In this document: piece by piece, positions 52,602 to 63,429 of the stretch | Layout: the number at the start of each line of letters is the position of its first letter | How positions within the stretch are numbered: position 1 is the stretch's first letter | NCBI GenBank assembly: GCA_922989275.2 | Contig: OV277871.1 | Span: 63,137,848-63,201,847 of the forward strand | DNA from: Gari tellinella | Taxonomy: Eukaryota; Mollusca; Bivalvia; Cardiida; Psammobiidae | Reading direction: 5' to 3' | DNA length: 64,000 nt | Notes under the pieces: generated by a model | What the model was told of the DNA's origin: nothing | What the model saw: the letters and a program-made list of their open reading frames with translations, nothing else | The model's database searches: none | Program-made: the position numbers and the translations under genes

Positions 52602-53439
52602 TGATCCTACCCCAATACAGAGCAAAAGAAAATATCCGCCTACTAACAATGACTCGAAGAATTGGGACAAACTGGCCTGAGCAATTAAACAAGATGACTT
52701 TACGCTACATCATGCTTGAAGTTAGTACAGTGGGAATGACATGATTCTTTCTCAATACTAAAACCCCTATTTTCATAAAAACAATTTGGAGCCAGATAAG
52801 ACGCCAGGGTACAGGGTTATGAAATGTTTCAGTTGAGTCTGAGACTCAACTAAACTGCTTTATTATATGCCTTCTTATGATATTGAGCATTTCAGAGTGT
52901 ATCTGCACAGTAAAATACAAGAGTCTGTATCAGCCACCATGTATCATTCACCTTGTATTTTACTCCAACCTCGTTTAATTGATTTAGCTAGACCTCATTC
53001 ATGTACATGTACAAGTTCCGCATATTCTTTGTGGCATACAAGAATTCTTGGTCTGCTTCAAATAACTAATATTTCTGGATATAAAATGATTTAAACAATT
53101 TTTTAGTTGTTTTTTATGTGTCTTCAAGGCATATAATAAACGCATAACCAGTTGGCAGTGTGCTACAGGGTGTTGTATTCAACTCTCGACGTTTTTGCAC
53201 ACGCCAAGACGCTCATCGGATTGGAAATTTCCGCCCAAAACGTCTTGAGCTGAAAACATCATCCTGTATGAAACTGTTAACTGGTAATGCATATTTATTG
53301 GCCACTTACACTGGTAAAAATGAGGCTCCAGACTGTTTGTGACTCAGATTAAAAAGAATTGTCTAAGATTTCACGAAATCGCAAATTTTCAACATTTCAT
53401 TGCTTTTGTTGGCCGGATTGAAAATGCGGTCTATAGATT
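52602..53439. other. UXS1 intron 9 DNA without recognised content
   Basis: An open stretch at 52620-52740 (AAAGAAAATATCCGCCTACT...) matches no UXS1 exon. No RNA gene or delimited repeat was recognised. Confidence 0.4.
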
Positions 53440-54310
53440 GGCGAATGCCGTCCGTCCGTCTGTCCGTCCGTCCTCACTTTGGTTGACCTTTTTGTTAGTG
53501 TCAGTTTTAGCCAAAGCTTAAGTCCTACAGCAACCAAATTTGGCATGTACACTTATAGTGAGGTCATCATCACATGCTGTGGGTAACATGGTCACTGTGA
53601 CCTAGATTTCACGGTCCAATGACTTAGAGAATTCTTGGTTAACCTTTTCGTTTACGTCTTGGTTTACCTTTTTGTTAGTGTCAGTTTTAGTCAAAGTTTA
53701 AGTCCTACAGCAACCAATTTTGGCATGTACAGTTGTAGTGAGGTCATCATCACATGCCATGGGTAACTAGGTCACTAAGACCTAGATTTCAAGGTCCAGT
53801 GACTTAGAGAATTCTTGGTTAACCTTTTCGTTTGCGTCTTGGTTTACCTTTTTGTTAGTGTCAGTTTTAGTCAAATTTAAGTCCTACAGCAACCAAATTT
53901 GGCATGTACAGTTGTAGTGAGGTCATCATCACATGCCATGGGTAACTAGGTCACTAAGACCTAGATTTCAAGGTCCAGTGACTTAGAGAATTCTTGGTTA
54001 ACCTTTTCGTTTGCGTCTTGGTTTACCTTTTTGTTAGTGTCAGTTTTAGTCAAATTTAAGTCCTACAGCAACCAATTTTGGCATGTACAGTTGTAGTGAG
54101 GTCATCATCACATGCCATGGGTAACTAGGTCACTGTGACCTAGATTTCAAGGTCCAGTGACTTAGAGAATTCTTGGTTAACCTTTTCGTTTGGGTCTTGG
54201 TTTACCTTTTTGTTAGTGTCAGTTTTAGTCAAATTTAAGTCCTACAGCAACCAAATTTTGGCATATACAGTTGTAGTGAGGTCATCATCACATGCCATGG
54301 GTAACTATAT
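53440..54310 (+). repeat. 179-bp tandem array, about 4.8 units, with a (TA)n tail
   Basis: GTCCTACAGCAACCAA occurs at 53522, 53702, 53881, 54060 and 54239, spacing 179-180. The units are nearly identical. It begins with a CCGTCCGTCTGTCCGTCC run and ends at a (TA) microsatellite (54307-54330). It resembles mollusc repeats with TTTGGCATGTAC and GGTCACTGTGACCTAGATTT. Confidence 0.92.
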
Positions 54311-54531
54311 TATATATATATATATATATAAAGCAAAAGTGCAGACAATCCGGCCATACCGACCTTGGCGGTTTCTCGTTTACGTTTAGGCTTATTTAAA
54401 TAGGACAAATTATATCTTAATCACTGAAAGATTATGTTTGCATTTTATAACTAACATTTGTAATGCAAAAAACATCAAAAAGTGGTTGAGAACAGCTTTC
54501 ATCTCAAGTATCAGTAGGTGTGTAATGTGTG

Positions 54532-54785
54532 TAACCCATTACCCCATAAATATGCGTTTTTACGCCTCTAATTTGTTCCTCTATAACTGAAGGAAATGGT
54601 TTCATTATATAGAGTAATGAATATGCATTCTAAGAATTATATTCTATATCCTGACAGAGGTCCATTTAAAGCAGGCTGAAAGTAAAACAGAATGAGCCTT
54701 AAGGTGCATTCTGCTTTACTTTCAACCTGCTTTAAGTGGTCATCTGTCTTCAAAACTAGAAACAGGCTATTAGGTAATGGGTTAA
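54532..54785 (+). mobile_element. Family A element, full length
   Basis: TAACCCATTACCCCATAAAT to GGCTATTAGGTAATGGGTTA. The hairpin 54666-54736 has the apex GAGCCTTAAGGTGC. Confidence 0.88.
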
Positions 54786-54859
54786 TTTTTCCTCTTCAGG
54801 ATCACCCTAGAATGCCTCTATCTAATCCTTTATAAAAAAGCTACAAAAGAACATCCAAC

Positions 54860-54963
54860 TGATGCTGTTGAATACTGGTGACAACTTGATACAAGTTGAA
54901 AATAAAGCAGAAATTATTATAGGAGCTGTCTGCTTTTTCTTCCAACTTCCTTCAAACTGTCAC
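54860..54963. repeat. Decayed family C-type hairpin
   Basis: GGTGACAACTTGATACAAGT with AATAAAGCAGAAATT pairs loosely with CTGTCTGCTTTTTCTTCCAA and ACTGTCACC. Confidence 0.5.
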
Positions 54964-54969
54964 CAGTCT

Positions 54970-55218
54970 TACAGTGGAGAATGTGTTATTCTTTCCCAAT
55001 AAACGCGTTTACGCTAAAACTATTATTTGCAGTGCAAACAGTTTGGAGCCAGATCAGACGCCGGGTAACCCGGCGTCTGATCAGGCTCCAAACTGTTTGC
55101 CACAAAGATAAACATGAAATATCAGAATTGTTCTTTGTTGTTCCTTTCTACGTTTTAGCGCTTTGCGTTTGAGTTCGTTTGCGTTTAAACGGGAAAGAAT
55201 AACAGATTCTCCACTGTA
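54970..55218. mobile_element. Family G element (TA-bounded) with family D hairpin core
   Basis: Inverted ends TACAGTGGAGAATGTGTTAT and AACAGATTCTCCACTGTA, with TCTTTCCCAATAAACGCG mirrored by GCGTTTAAACGGGAAAGAAT. The hairpin 55034-55100 (67 nt, one mismatch, apex CCGGGTAACCCGG) is the GCAAACAGTTTGGAGCC core. TA at the ends suggests a mariner-like target site. Confidence 0.88.
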
Positions 55219-55328
55219 ACATAGTTGAGTTTGATTTAGAGGACTTTGCTCTGTTTGCCATGAAGGATTGGGTTATCTGTAGTGAATTGTCATAACATTA
55301 ATATGGATACATTGTTTCTGGATTAACT

Positions 55329-55540
55329 CATTAACCCATTACCCCCTAGTCTGTTCCTTCTTAAAGCAAGTTGAAAGTAAACCAAAATGCACCTTAAGGC
55401 ACATTCTGCTGTACTTTCAGCCTATAGTCTGCTAGGATACAAGAAATATATTTTATTGAGCATATTCATGACTGTATGAAGTGGAACTATTTTCCTTAAG
55501 TGGAGGAATATAACAGGTGTATTTATGGGTAATGGATTAA
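55329..55540 (-). mobile_element. Family A element
   Basis: TTAACCCATTACCCCCTAGT to TATTTATGGGTAATGGATTA. The hairpin (GCAAGTTGAAAGTAAACCAA ... GCTGTACTTTCAGCC) is partly decayed. Confidence 0.75.
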
Positions 55541-55549
55541 CTGTAAGAC

Positions 55550-56712
55550 AGCACTGTTTTACCCCTTATATCTCTTCCTTCACTGAAGAAAATAGTTCTT
55601 CTTTATACAGTTATGAATAATATTATGCACCATAAGAAACATGTTCTATATCCTAGGAGATATGGTAGCTTAAAGCTGGCTGGACATGAAGCAGAATACA
55701 TTACTTTCAACTTGCTTTAAGGGTGTTTCAATGTCATGACTTTAAGAAATTTTCAAAGTATATGAAAACACTTTATGATGGTTTTGTATTGAAGAGCTAT
55801 TTAAGATGAATGAAAAAAAAAAAGTTGACATTTTGGTGAACAACAGTTGGCTCCATGGCCCTGTAAAATTTACCCCACCCACTTCCTCTTATTTTGTCCT
55901 TTTCAAACAGCCCGCTTCAATAAAATCTATTTTAAATGAAAACAAATACGATAATTTGGTTTTGTGTTATTTACTTCCTGTCTATGTTAGTATTTCTTCA
56001 TACAAAAACCAATTTAAGCAAAAAAAGGCACCAAATGTGAAATTTATAAAGCTCTAAATATCATCGATACGGTACTTTTTTGTAAATTTTGTATGGGGAG
56101 ATAACTCTTTTTACTTTAATAACTCAAAATTTTCAACACTGACCTTTCAATTTCTTTTCATATTTTCAACTGCCTTAGCATTGGCTTTCATTTGGTAGAA
56201 TATAAGAAAAAGTTTAATACTAGAACTATTTCATTTTCAAACTTTTTTACTTTTTTTTCATACAATAAAAAATCTAATAAAATCATGCCCTATAAAAAGC
56301 ATATTTGTGATATTCGAGGATCCATATTGTTCAAACCTAGTGCCTGCTTTGTCTAATTTTGGTTTCTATATGTGAAAATACCACCATAGACATGAAATAA
56401 TTAATGAAAACCCAAATTACCATGTTTGTTTTGTTTTGAAATAGATTTTACTGAAGCTTGTACTCTGAAAGGGTAAAATTTGAGAGAAAAAGTCCAAATT
56501 TGACATACCTTTTTCAAATCACTGTAGCTCAAAAAAAGGACACCACCATATATATTTTTTTCCATTTTTTCATTCATCATAAATAGCTCTTCAAAAATAA
56601 CAATGATAGAAAAAAAGTTTAATACTTTGAAAAAATCGCTTATGACATTGATACACCCTTAAGTGGTCACCTGTCTTAAGAACTAGAAACAGACTATTTG
56701 GCAACAGGTTAA
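55550..56712 (+). mobile_element. Family A element split by a TTAA-targeting element
   Basis: The left part is GTTTTACCCCTTATATCTCT with TCCTTCACTGAAGAAAATAG up to CAACTTGCTTTAA at 55720. The right part resumes at 56659 with TTAAGTGGTCACCTGTCTTA and ends GGCAACAGGTTAA at 56712. Confidence 0.85.
55721..56658. mobile_element. Non-autonomous TTAA-targeting element, 938 bp, with long inverted ends
   Basis: GGGTGTTTCAATGTCATGAC at the left. Read inward from the right, GGGTGTATCAATGTCATAAG. Homology continues about 110 bp inward (TGAAGAGCTATTTAAGATGA against TGAAGAGCTATTTATGATGA). TTAA lies directly outside both ends (55717-55720, 56659-56662), as in piggyBac- or Kolobok-type insertions. An 83-codon ORF (55806-56057) is not a recognised transposase. 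Confidence 0.9.
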
Positions 56713-56837
56713 GACTTTTCCCTTATGTGATTGATACTACCCGGTAACTCTATTGAATCTTGTTAGTTATTTCACCACTTAATTCAGTAAAACCCAGACA
56801 CTATCACTACTCTAGACAAAGCATTCTCCAAAAATTG

Positions 56838-57063
56838 TTAACTCTTTGCATGCTAGCGGCAGATATATATGCCACAGTGATGACCTTTGCAAACAATTTG
56901 GATCCAGATGAGATGCCGTGTAACGCGGCATCTCATCAGGATCCAAACTGTTTGACACTCTGATCCCATTTTGAAAAGAATTTTCAGAAAATTCTATTTT
57001 TAGAACAGTAGCAGACGACAGTTGTTGCAAACGACAAAAATTACCCACCATGCAAAGAGTTAA
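56838..57063 (+). mobile_element. Family D element, full length (reference copy, 226 bp)
   Basis: TTAACTCTTTGCATGCTAGC to ACCATGCAAAGAGTTAA. The hairpin 56890-56957 (GCAAACAATTTGGATCCAGA against TCAGGATCCAAACTGTTTG) has the apex GCCGTGTAACGCGGC. An asymmetric right half follows with AACAGTAGCAGACGACAG. Confidence 0.92.
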
Positions 57064-57189
57064 ACTTTTCCTTCATAGTAATGTCTTTATACACCATTAA
57101 CTCCTCACAGAGATGACTTTTCATGTCTCTGTCCTATCTTGGTCAATAGCTGTAGGAAATAGTTTCCAACATTCTCACAAGTGGTTGCT

Positions 57190-57634
57190 TTATATACCCT
57201 ATGATGTGCATTTTAACGTCTTTAATTTATTCATCCACTGAAGAAAATAGTTCCAGTTTATGAAATCATAGATATGTATTTAAGAAATGTTTTGTATGTT
57301 CTAGCAGATAATAGCTTAAAGCAGGCTGAAAGTAAAACAGATTATGTGACATAAGCTCATTCTGTTTCACTTTTAGCCTGCTTTAACCCTTTACCTGATA
57401 GCCTATTTCTAGTACTTAATATAGGTGACTACTTAAAGCAGGTTGAAAGTAAAGCAGAATGCGCCCTTAGGCACATTCTGCTTTACTTTCAGCATGCTTT
57501 AAGCTAGCATGTGCTATAATATAGTAAATATTCCCTATAATACATATTCATTACTGATTAAATTGGAACTATTTTCTTTAGCGGATGAATAAATCGTATC
57601 CGCTAAAAGGCGCTTCTATTGGGTAAAGGGTTAA
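57190..57634. mobile_element. Two family A elements, head to head, sharing one TTAA
   Basis: 57190-57386 is plus orientation but stops right after its hairpin at GCCTGCTTTAA. There TTAACCCTTTACCTGATAGC starts a full-length minus copy (57383-57634), ending TTGGGTAAAGGGTTAA. The second copy seems to have inserted at the TTAA at the foot of the first hairpin. Confidence 0.82.
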
Positions 57635-58194
57635 ACATTACAAAGCTAAGAAGGAAAGTTTAGTTACTCTTGTTTATTTCATGAAATACATGTAGTCCAT
57701 TCATTTCTAACCAGATTTATGTGTGGTTTCCCCAGGTTCAACTAACATGTTAAAACTAATATTAAGAAAACTTGGTATAGACATTTAGGGTGTCATTATT
57801 GGCCATCACAACTTTAACCTAGGCCATAACGTTTGAACTACATGTGAGAGAGACTTCATATTTGGCATTCGTACCCAACTCAAGAATTAGCTCTTTAGCT
57901 CATTACAAGTTGGGTCATATCTGAGATAGGTCAGGGTTATGACCGATGTAGATGTCATTTAAAGTTTTGGCATGTGTAGTCAAATCAAGCAGCTCTTATG
58001 CTCAGTACAGATTTAGTGTTGTCAGAAAAAGGGCATCTAGAGGTCAAATATGCTGAATTTAACATTAATTTAACATTTGCTATATTGTTGGAACTGAATT
58101 TTATAGAGACTTCATATTATAGAAGCTTTTGAGCTGAGTACCAGTTGGGCCATGTCAGACTGTGTTAAACTCATTAAAAATTGACAGAGCAGTA
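57635..58194. other. UXS1 intron 9 DNA with mollusc-repeat remnants
   Basis: TTAACCTAGGCCATAACGTT and GACTTCATATTTGGCATTCG resemble the GACCTTGACC repeat interior. No gene was recognised. Confidence 0.45.
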
Positions 58195-58985
58195 TCCTAC
58201 CTTTTGTAACTTAATAGATAGAGCCCTAGCCTACCTTTTGTAACTAAATAGACAGAGCCCTATTCTACTTTTTGTAACTAAATAGACTGAGCACTATCCT
58301 ACCTTTTGTAACTAAATAGACAGAGCCCTTTTCTACTTTTTGTAACTAAATAGACTGAGCCCTTTCCTACCTTTTGTAACTCAAAAGGCTGAGCAGTATC
58401 CTAATTTATTTAACTGAATAGGCAGATTTGTATCCTACCTTTTGTAACTAAATAGGCAGATTTGTATCCTACCTTTTGTAACTAAATTGGCTGAGCAGTA
58501 TCCTGCCCTTTGTAACACAATATGCAGAAAATGATCCTACATTTTGTAACAAAATAGGCAGATTTGTATCCTACCTTTTGTTACTAAATTGGCTGAGCAG
58601 TATCCTACCTTTTGTAACCAAATTGGTTGAGCAGTATCCTCCCTTTTGTAACAAAATAGGCAGATTTGTATCCTACCTTTTGTAACTAAATTGGCTGAGC
58701 AGTATCCTGCCCTTTGTAACACAATATGCAGAACACTATCCTACCTTTTGTAACTAAATTGGCTGAGCAGTATCCTCCCTTTTGTAACAAAATAGGCAGA
58801 TTTGTATCCTACCTTTTGTAACTAAATTGGCTGAGCAGTATCCTGCCCTTTGTAACACGATATGCAGAACACTATCCTACCTTTTGTAACTAAATTGGCT
58901 GAGCAGTATCCTCCCTTTTGTAACAAAATAGGCAGATTTGTATCCTACCTTTTGTAACTCAATAAGCTGAGATGTATCCAACCTT
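58195..58985. repeat. 34-bp minisatellite with 136-bp higher-order units
   Basis: The basic unit TATCCTACCTTTTGTAACTA plus AATAGGCAGAGC recurs about 23 times. In the right half, GCAGATTTGTATCC recurs at 58457, 58559, 58661, 58797 and 58933, giving steps of 102, 102, 136 and 136 (three or four units). Confidence 0.93.
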
Positions 58986-59279
58986 TTGCTAGATAAATGA
59001 TGTTGCTATATCATACCTGTTTAGCATTAATTGTCTGGATCATAGGTACTACTGTCTGTGTAGCATATCTTCCCTACCTTATTGGTTGAGTTAAAGTCTA
59101 CAAGTACCTCTTGATACATGTTAGATAGTGCTATATACATTTGTAGTTTCTCTTTTGCCTATACGGATGTTGCTAGCCTCTACCTCCTGTTACCAAATAG
59201 CTGGATCTATACTTTCCTTGTGTAATGACTAGAAGCTAAACCTTCTCTGTAGAAGCAGTTAAATTCTACCACATGTACT

Positions 59280-59531
59280 TTAACCCTTTACCCCATAGAA
59301 GCGCCTTTTAGCGAATATAATATATTCCTCCGCTGAAGAAAAAAGTTCCAATTCAATCAGTCATGAAAATATATTATTGGGAATAGTTTCTAGATTCAAG
59401 CACGTGATAGCTTAAAGCAGGCTGAAAGTGAAGCAGAATGTGCCTCAAGGCGCATTCTGCTTTACTTTCAACCTGCTTTAAGTAGTCATCTAGGTTCAAT
59501 ACTAGAAATAAGCTATCAGGTAAAGGGTTAA
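59280..59531 (+). mobile_element. Family A element, full length (252 bp)
   Basis: TTAACCCTTTACCCCATAGA to GCTATCAGGTAAAGGGTTAA. The hairpin 59413-59482 has the apex GTGCCTCAAGGCGC, with a one-sided change. Confidence 0.92.
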
Positions 59532-59910
59532 CAGCAGAGGATGCTTTACTCCATCTGTTATTAGAAATAGAGCTACAGCAGAATTATGGGAAATCAAGGT
59601 TGTAAATGAAATTGAGGTATAATAATATAAATTAATAGATTTTGTGGATTGATCATGATTCAATAATGATAGAAGGCCACAAAAAGAGCATGTAAACCGA
59701 ATAAGAAGGTTTTAGGACTTGTAGTTTATGACAAAAAGATTTTCAAAATTTCAAAACATATTGTATAGCCATATATTGAATACTATGGCCACCCCTGCTG
59801 GTGAGGTTATGGTTAAATAAGATTGTTCATGCTCTTGCCTGTGAGTGTATTCATACAATTGCATATGGCACACAACATTGCCTCCCCACCCTAAACACAC
59901 GCACACATTC
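59532..59910. other. UXS1 intron 9 DNA without recognised content
   Basis: No gene, RNA or repeat was recognised. A CACACGCACACA run lies near 59893. Confidence 0.4.
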
Positions 59911-60152
59911 TTTAACCCATTTCCCCTTAAAAATGCTTTAAAAAATTTATTCCTTCACGGAAGAAAATAGTGCCAATTTATAGTTATGAATATGCACCAT
60001 AAGAAATAGTTTGTATATCCTAGCTGAGATTGAGCCTTAATGCAGGGCTTAAGGCACATTCTGCTTTACTTTGAACCTGCTTTAAGGGATAACCAGACAG
60101 AATTATTGTCAAGGATGCCACCGGGGGCATAAGCGTTAATTGTCTCCCTTGT
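59911..60152 (+). mobile_element. Family A element fused to a GGGGGCAT repeat end
   Basis: TTTAACCCATTTCCCCTTAA, TTCCTTCACGGAAGAAAATA, a half hairpin ending CCTGCTTTAAGGG. Then it runs directly into GTCAAGGATGCCACCGGGGG with CATAAGCG. Confidence 0.65.
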
Positions 60153-60154
60153 AT

Positions 60155-60373
60155 TTAACCCATTTTGTGCCCACGATCCCATATATGGGACATAGGCAAA
60201 CAGTGTAGAATCTGATCAGACGCCACATTATGCGGCGTCTGATCAGAGTCTACACTGTTTGCTGAATTTCAATATAAAACAAAATGAAAATTTTGACCAG
60301 GCATCCCTTTGATAAAAAATGGACTAATCCAATATATAAACATGGAACAATCCACTGGGTATAAATGGGTTAA
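60155..60373. mobile_element. Family H element, TTAA-bounded, with hairpin
   Basis: TTAACCCATTTTGTGCCCAC and TGGGTATAAATGGGTTAA. The hairpin 60198-60262 (GCAAACAGTGTAGAATCTGA against TCAGAGTCTACACTGTTTGC) has the apex GCCACATTATGCGGC. Confidence 0.85.
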
Positions 60374-60492
60374 TAGCCAATGTAATAGTTCAGATGATAG
60401 ATGGTCAAAGTGGGTAGAATTTTGTATATGAATATTCAGCTGCAGAAGGGTTACACTGTAAGCCATTTATCTAGATATCGGTATTTCTATGA

Positions 60493-60705
60493 TACAGTAA
60501 AACCTCTCTATTACAACTACTAAATCGACGGCTAATTCATTGTATAAAATACAGGTGACAGCTTAAAGCAAACTGACACTAAAACAGAATTAAAGCTCCT
60601 AAAGGAGCTTTCTGTTTTACTGTCAATTTGCTTTAAGCAATCACCAGTTGTAAACACCTTATAATTAACAAAATTTATTGTTGCCAATAGAGAGATTTTA
60701 CTGTA
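60493..60705. mobile_element. Family C element, full length (reference copy, 213 bp)
   Basis: TACAGTAAAACCTCTCTATT and AATAGAGAGATTTTACTGTA are inverted ends with TA at each terminus, as in mariner-like MITEs. The hairpin centre is AAAGCTCCTAAAGGAGCTTT, flanked by GCTTAAAGCAAACTGACA and GTCAATTTGCTTTAAGC. Confidence 0.9.
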
Positions 60706-60710
60706 TTTTA

Positions 60711-61315
60711 TTATGCCCCCAGCGAGCGCACGTCCGTGCGTGCGTCCGTCCGTAAAAAGGTAAAGTAGATTTTACTGTTTCGTCTAGCATCAACACCCCT
60801 TACCCAAATGCCTGGCTACTTATACAGTTGTTGCCTTGGACCATTCCCTATCCACCAACTCACCAAACTTTCACTTTGACCTTGACCATGACCTAATTTG
60901 GACTTAGAATATTTTAAATAGGCTAATTCTTGGTTAACTAGATTTTACCGTTTCGTCTAGCATCAACACAACTGACTACAATGCGTTGATACTTATACAG
61001 TTGTTGCCCTAGACCATTCCCTATTCACCAATATCACCAAACTTGACCTTGACCTAAATTGAACTTAGAATATTTTAAATGGTTTCTTTCTCGGTTAACT
61101 AGATTTTACCGTTTTGTCTAGCATCAATGCTAGTTATTACAATGCTTCGATACTTATACAGTTATTGCCTTGGATCAATACCAACTCACCAATAATACCC
61201 AAGCTCAGTTTGACCATGACCTTGACCTAATTTGGACTTAGAAAAGATTCAGAATATATTGTCAAGGATGCCACCGGAGGCATAAGCGTTTATTGAATGC
61301 GCAGTCTTGTTGAAT
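60711..61315 (+). repeat. ATGCCCCC / GACCTTGACC repeat with ~150-bp units
   Basis: TTATGCCCCCAGCGAGCGCA with a GTCCGTGCGTGCGTCCGTCC run. GTTAACTAGATTTTACCGTT then TCGTCTAGCATCAACAC recurs at about 60760, 60933 and 61095. It ends GTCAAGGATGCCACCGGAGG with CATAAGCG. Confidence 0.8.
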
Positions 61316-62303
61316 AAGACATTATAGTTATACACTTGGGTTGATATATTCATTAGTAATAGGTTGGTAGCAGCTGTTGATCATTGTAATAGGTTCACTG
61401 TTGAAATGACCTCTACTCCTGATGAGTACTCATATACATATGTCCATTGTAAATTAACCCCCCCCCCCCCCTTTTAGAAATCTTAACACGTAAAATTTTG
61501 AGTTACAATGTTAACAACAGTTGCAACATAATCATGTACACATATACGCATATTTTCATTTCTGACTTTAACTTTAACTTTGAAACACGAGTATGTTAAA
61601 TTAGCTAATACCAAGCTTGAAATAAGGCAATTCATGCTTCGAAATATTGGATAGTTGGAGTTAAGCTTGTTTGAGATATCGCCACTCGATTGTACAGTAT
61701 AACCTGCCTTATCAGACATCCTTGGGTACCAACTGATGATGTCGGATAAAGCAGTGTGCCGGTAATATAGCACGTTTTAGGTATTCAACCAACTTTGATA
61801 TTCCATACTCACTTAAGTGGAACATACCAGTATTTCAAAGTTAAAACATGGCTTTGCACAGGTAATCATTGTGACGCATATATCTGCTATTAGAATGCAA
61901 AGAGTTAAAACATATTTTAGCTGATTATAAATGCCAATCCTGCCAATGGTGTATATCGACACTTAAAAAATTGTGTACTCAGATCAGACGAAAGGAGCTG
62001 TCGATCTGATCGGGATCTGCACCGTTCTGTCATAGGATCTGTTTGACAGGAGTCTGCACCCTTTCCTGGCAGCATTTCCCCTTATTTTATTAGCCAATGA
62101 AATAGACAAAATTGATTTGTCCCACTCAGTATGATTGAAGATGTAAAATTTGAGCATTATTTTGAATCCCGAGATGAGATTTCCCAGGCTACTGGGTGTC
62201 TTGATCTACACTTGAAGTTGTCAATTTCAGAATAAATACTGTGCAGGATAAAGGTTAAAGGAATAATTATTGCATATGATGTCAGATTTCTGGTAACAGG
62301 TTG
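61316..62303. other. UXS1 intron 9 DNA with a poly-C run
   Basis: A run of about 14 C lies at 61458-61471. A decayed hairpin lies at 61978-62030 (CAGATCAGACGAAAGGAGCT against TCGATCTGATCGGGATCTGC). No gene was recognised. Confidence 0.45.
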
Positions 62304-62510
62304 TTAAATTCTTAGCATGTTAGGGGAGAAATCATGATAACCTTTGCAAACAGTTTGGATCCTGATGAGATTCCGCGTAAAGCGGCATCTCACCTTGATC
62401 CAAACTGTTTGACGATCTGATCCTTTTTTTTTTTTTTATAAAAATTCATTTAGAATATTCCATTTTATTCCACAAAAGACCATTGTTGCAGACAGCATAC
62501 AAAGAGTTAA
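62304..62510 (+). mobile_element. Family D element
   Basis: TTAAATTCTTAGCATGTTAG to GCATACAAAGAGTTAA. The hairpin 62346-62413 (GCAAACAGTTTGGATCCTGA against ACCTTGATCCAAACTGTTTG) has the apex CCGCGTAAAGCGG. A poly-T run lies in the right half. Confidence 0.85.
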
Positions 62511-62659
62511 AGGCAATTTGTTATCACACATTTAGCAAAAAACTTAACGGCATCTTATTAGTCATCTTTTCCAACCACACAAACATCAATTATTTAGACT
62601 TTATTCCACTAGATCAACATCAGCTATAAACAGTTGTCTGTAACAAGCCATCACAGTTA

Positions 62660-62910
62660 GCTTTTATATGCCTTTCCCCAATAAATACACCTTTTTACAC
62701 CTATAATTTATTCCTCAATTGAAGAAAATAGTTCCCTTTAAAACAGTCAAGAATAAGTTTATCATAAGAAAAAAATTGGATATCCTGGATGATAGCTTAA
62801 AGCAGACTGAAAGTAAAGTAGAATTTAGGCATATCCTGCTTTAATTTCAACCTGATTTAAGTGATCATCTTTCTTAAAAACAAGAAACAGGTTATGGGGT
62901 GATGGGTCAT
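62660..62910 (+). mobile_element. Family A element
   Basis: GCCTTTCCCCAATAAATACA and TTTATTCCTCAATTGAAGAA, a decayed hairpin (GCAGACTGAAAGTAAAGTAG ... CAACCTGATTTAA), then GGTTATGGGGTGATGGGTCA. Confidence 0.72.
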
Positions 62911-62984
62911 TTCAATAAATGCTAGCACTGAGTATATGTGATCTTTACTAACAACTTGTTCTTGTGAAGATTACACTTGTCCAA

Positions 62985-63060
62985 TGCATACAGTGTAGAC
63001 TCCTGAGGCTCCTTATGGAGCTCTCTAATCAGGGTCTCATGGTTTGTCATTTTACAATTT
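62985..63060. repeat. Family E hairpin, decayed
   Basis: ACAGTGTAGACTCCTGAGGC with TCCTTATGGAGCTCTCTAAT and CAGGGTCTCATGGTTTG. The apex GCTCCTTATGGAGC is still near-palindromic. Confidence 0.65.
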
Positions 63061-63429
63061 ATCATAAAAAGCATCCCTAAATAGTCAAAATTTGATTAAT
63101 TTTTTGGAAAACTTGATGATTTACGTCCATTTAAAGTTTTTCAGATGAAAATATTAAAGTAAACATAATTTTTACTAAAGGAAGGATTGAAAGAAATAGA
63201 GTTGTTTGTTAGAATTTACCCTTTGCCTTGTATATGTGCCTTTCTCCCTTTCGTCCCTGAAATCGCCCCTGCCTTATGGGTTAATAAATTCCTTCAGTGA
63301 TAAATGCAGTGACTCTCTGATGGTACTAAATAAAGAGGATACCCGCTGATAGCCTAAAGTTATAAAAGTAGACCAAAAGTTGCCACACAAGGTTTCTGCA
63401 TTACTGAAAGTTTAAAGACAGAAGGCACC

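Noticed and set aside
55806..56057. 83-codon ORF as a gene
   Set aside because: It lies inside a 938-bp non-autonomous TTAA element, has low complexity and matches no transposase pattern that I recognise.
58195..58985. Regular 34-bp repeats resembling a CRISPR array
   Set aside because: There are no unique spacers between units, the DNA is animal, and no cas-like genes are present. It is a minisatellite.
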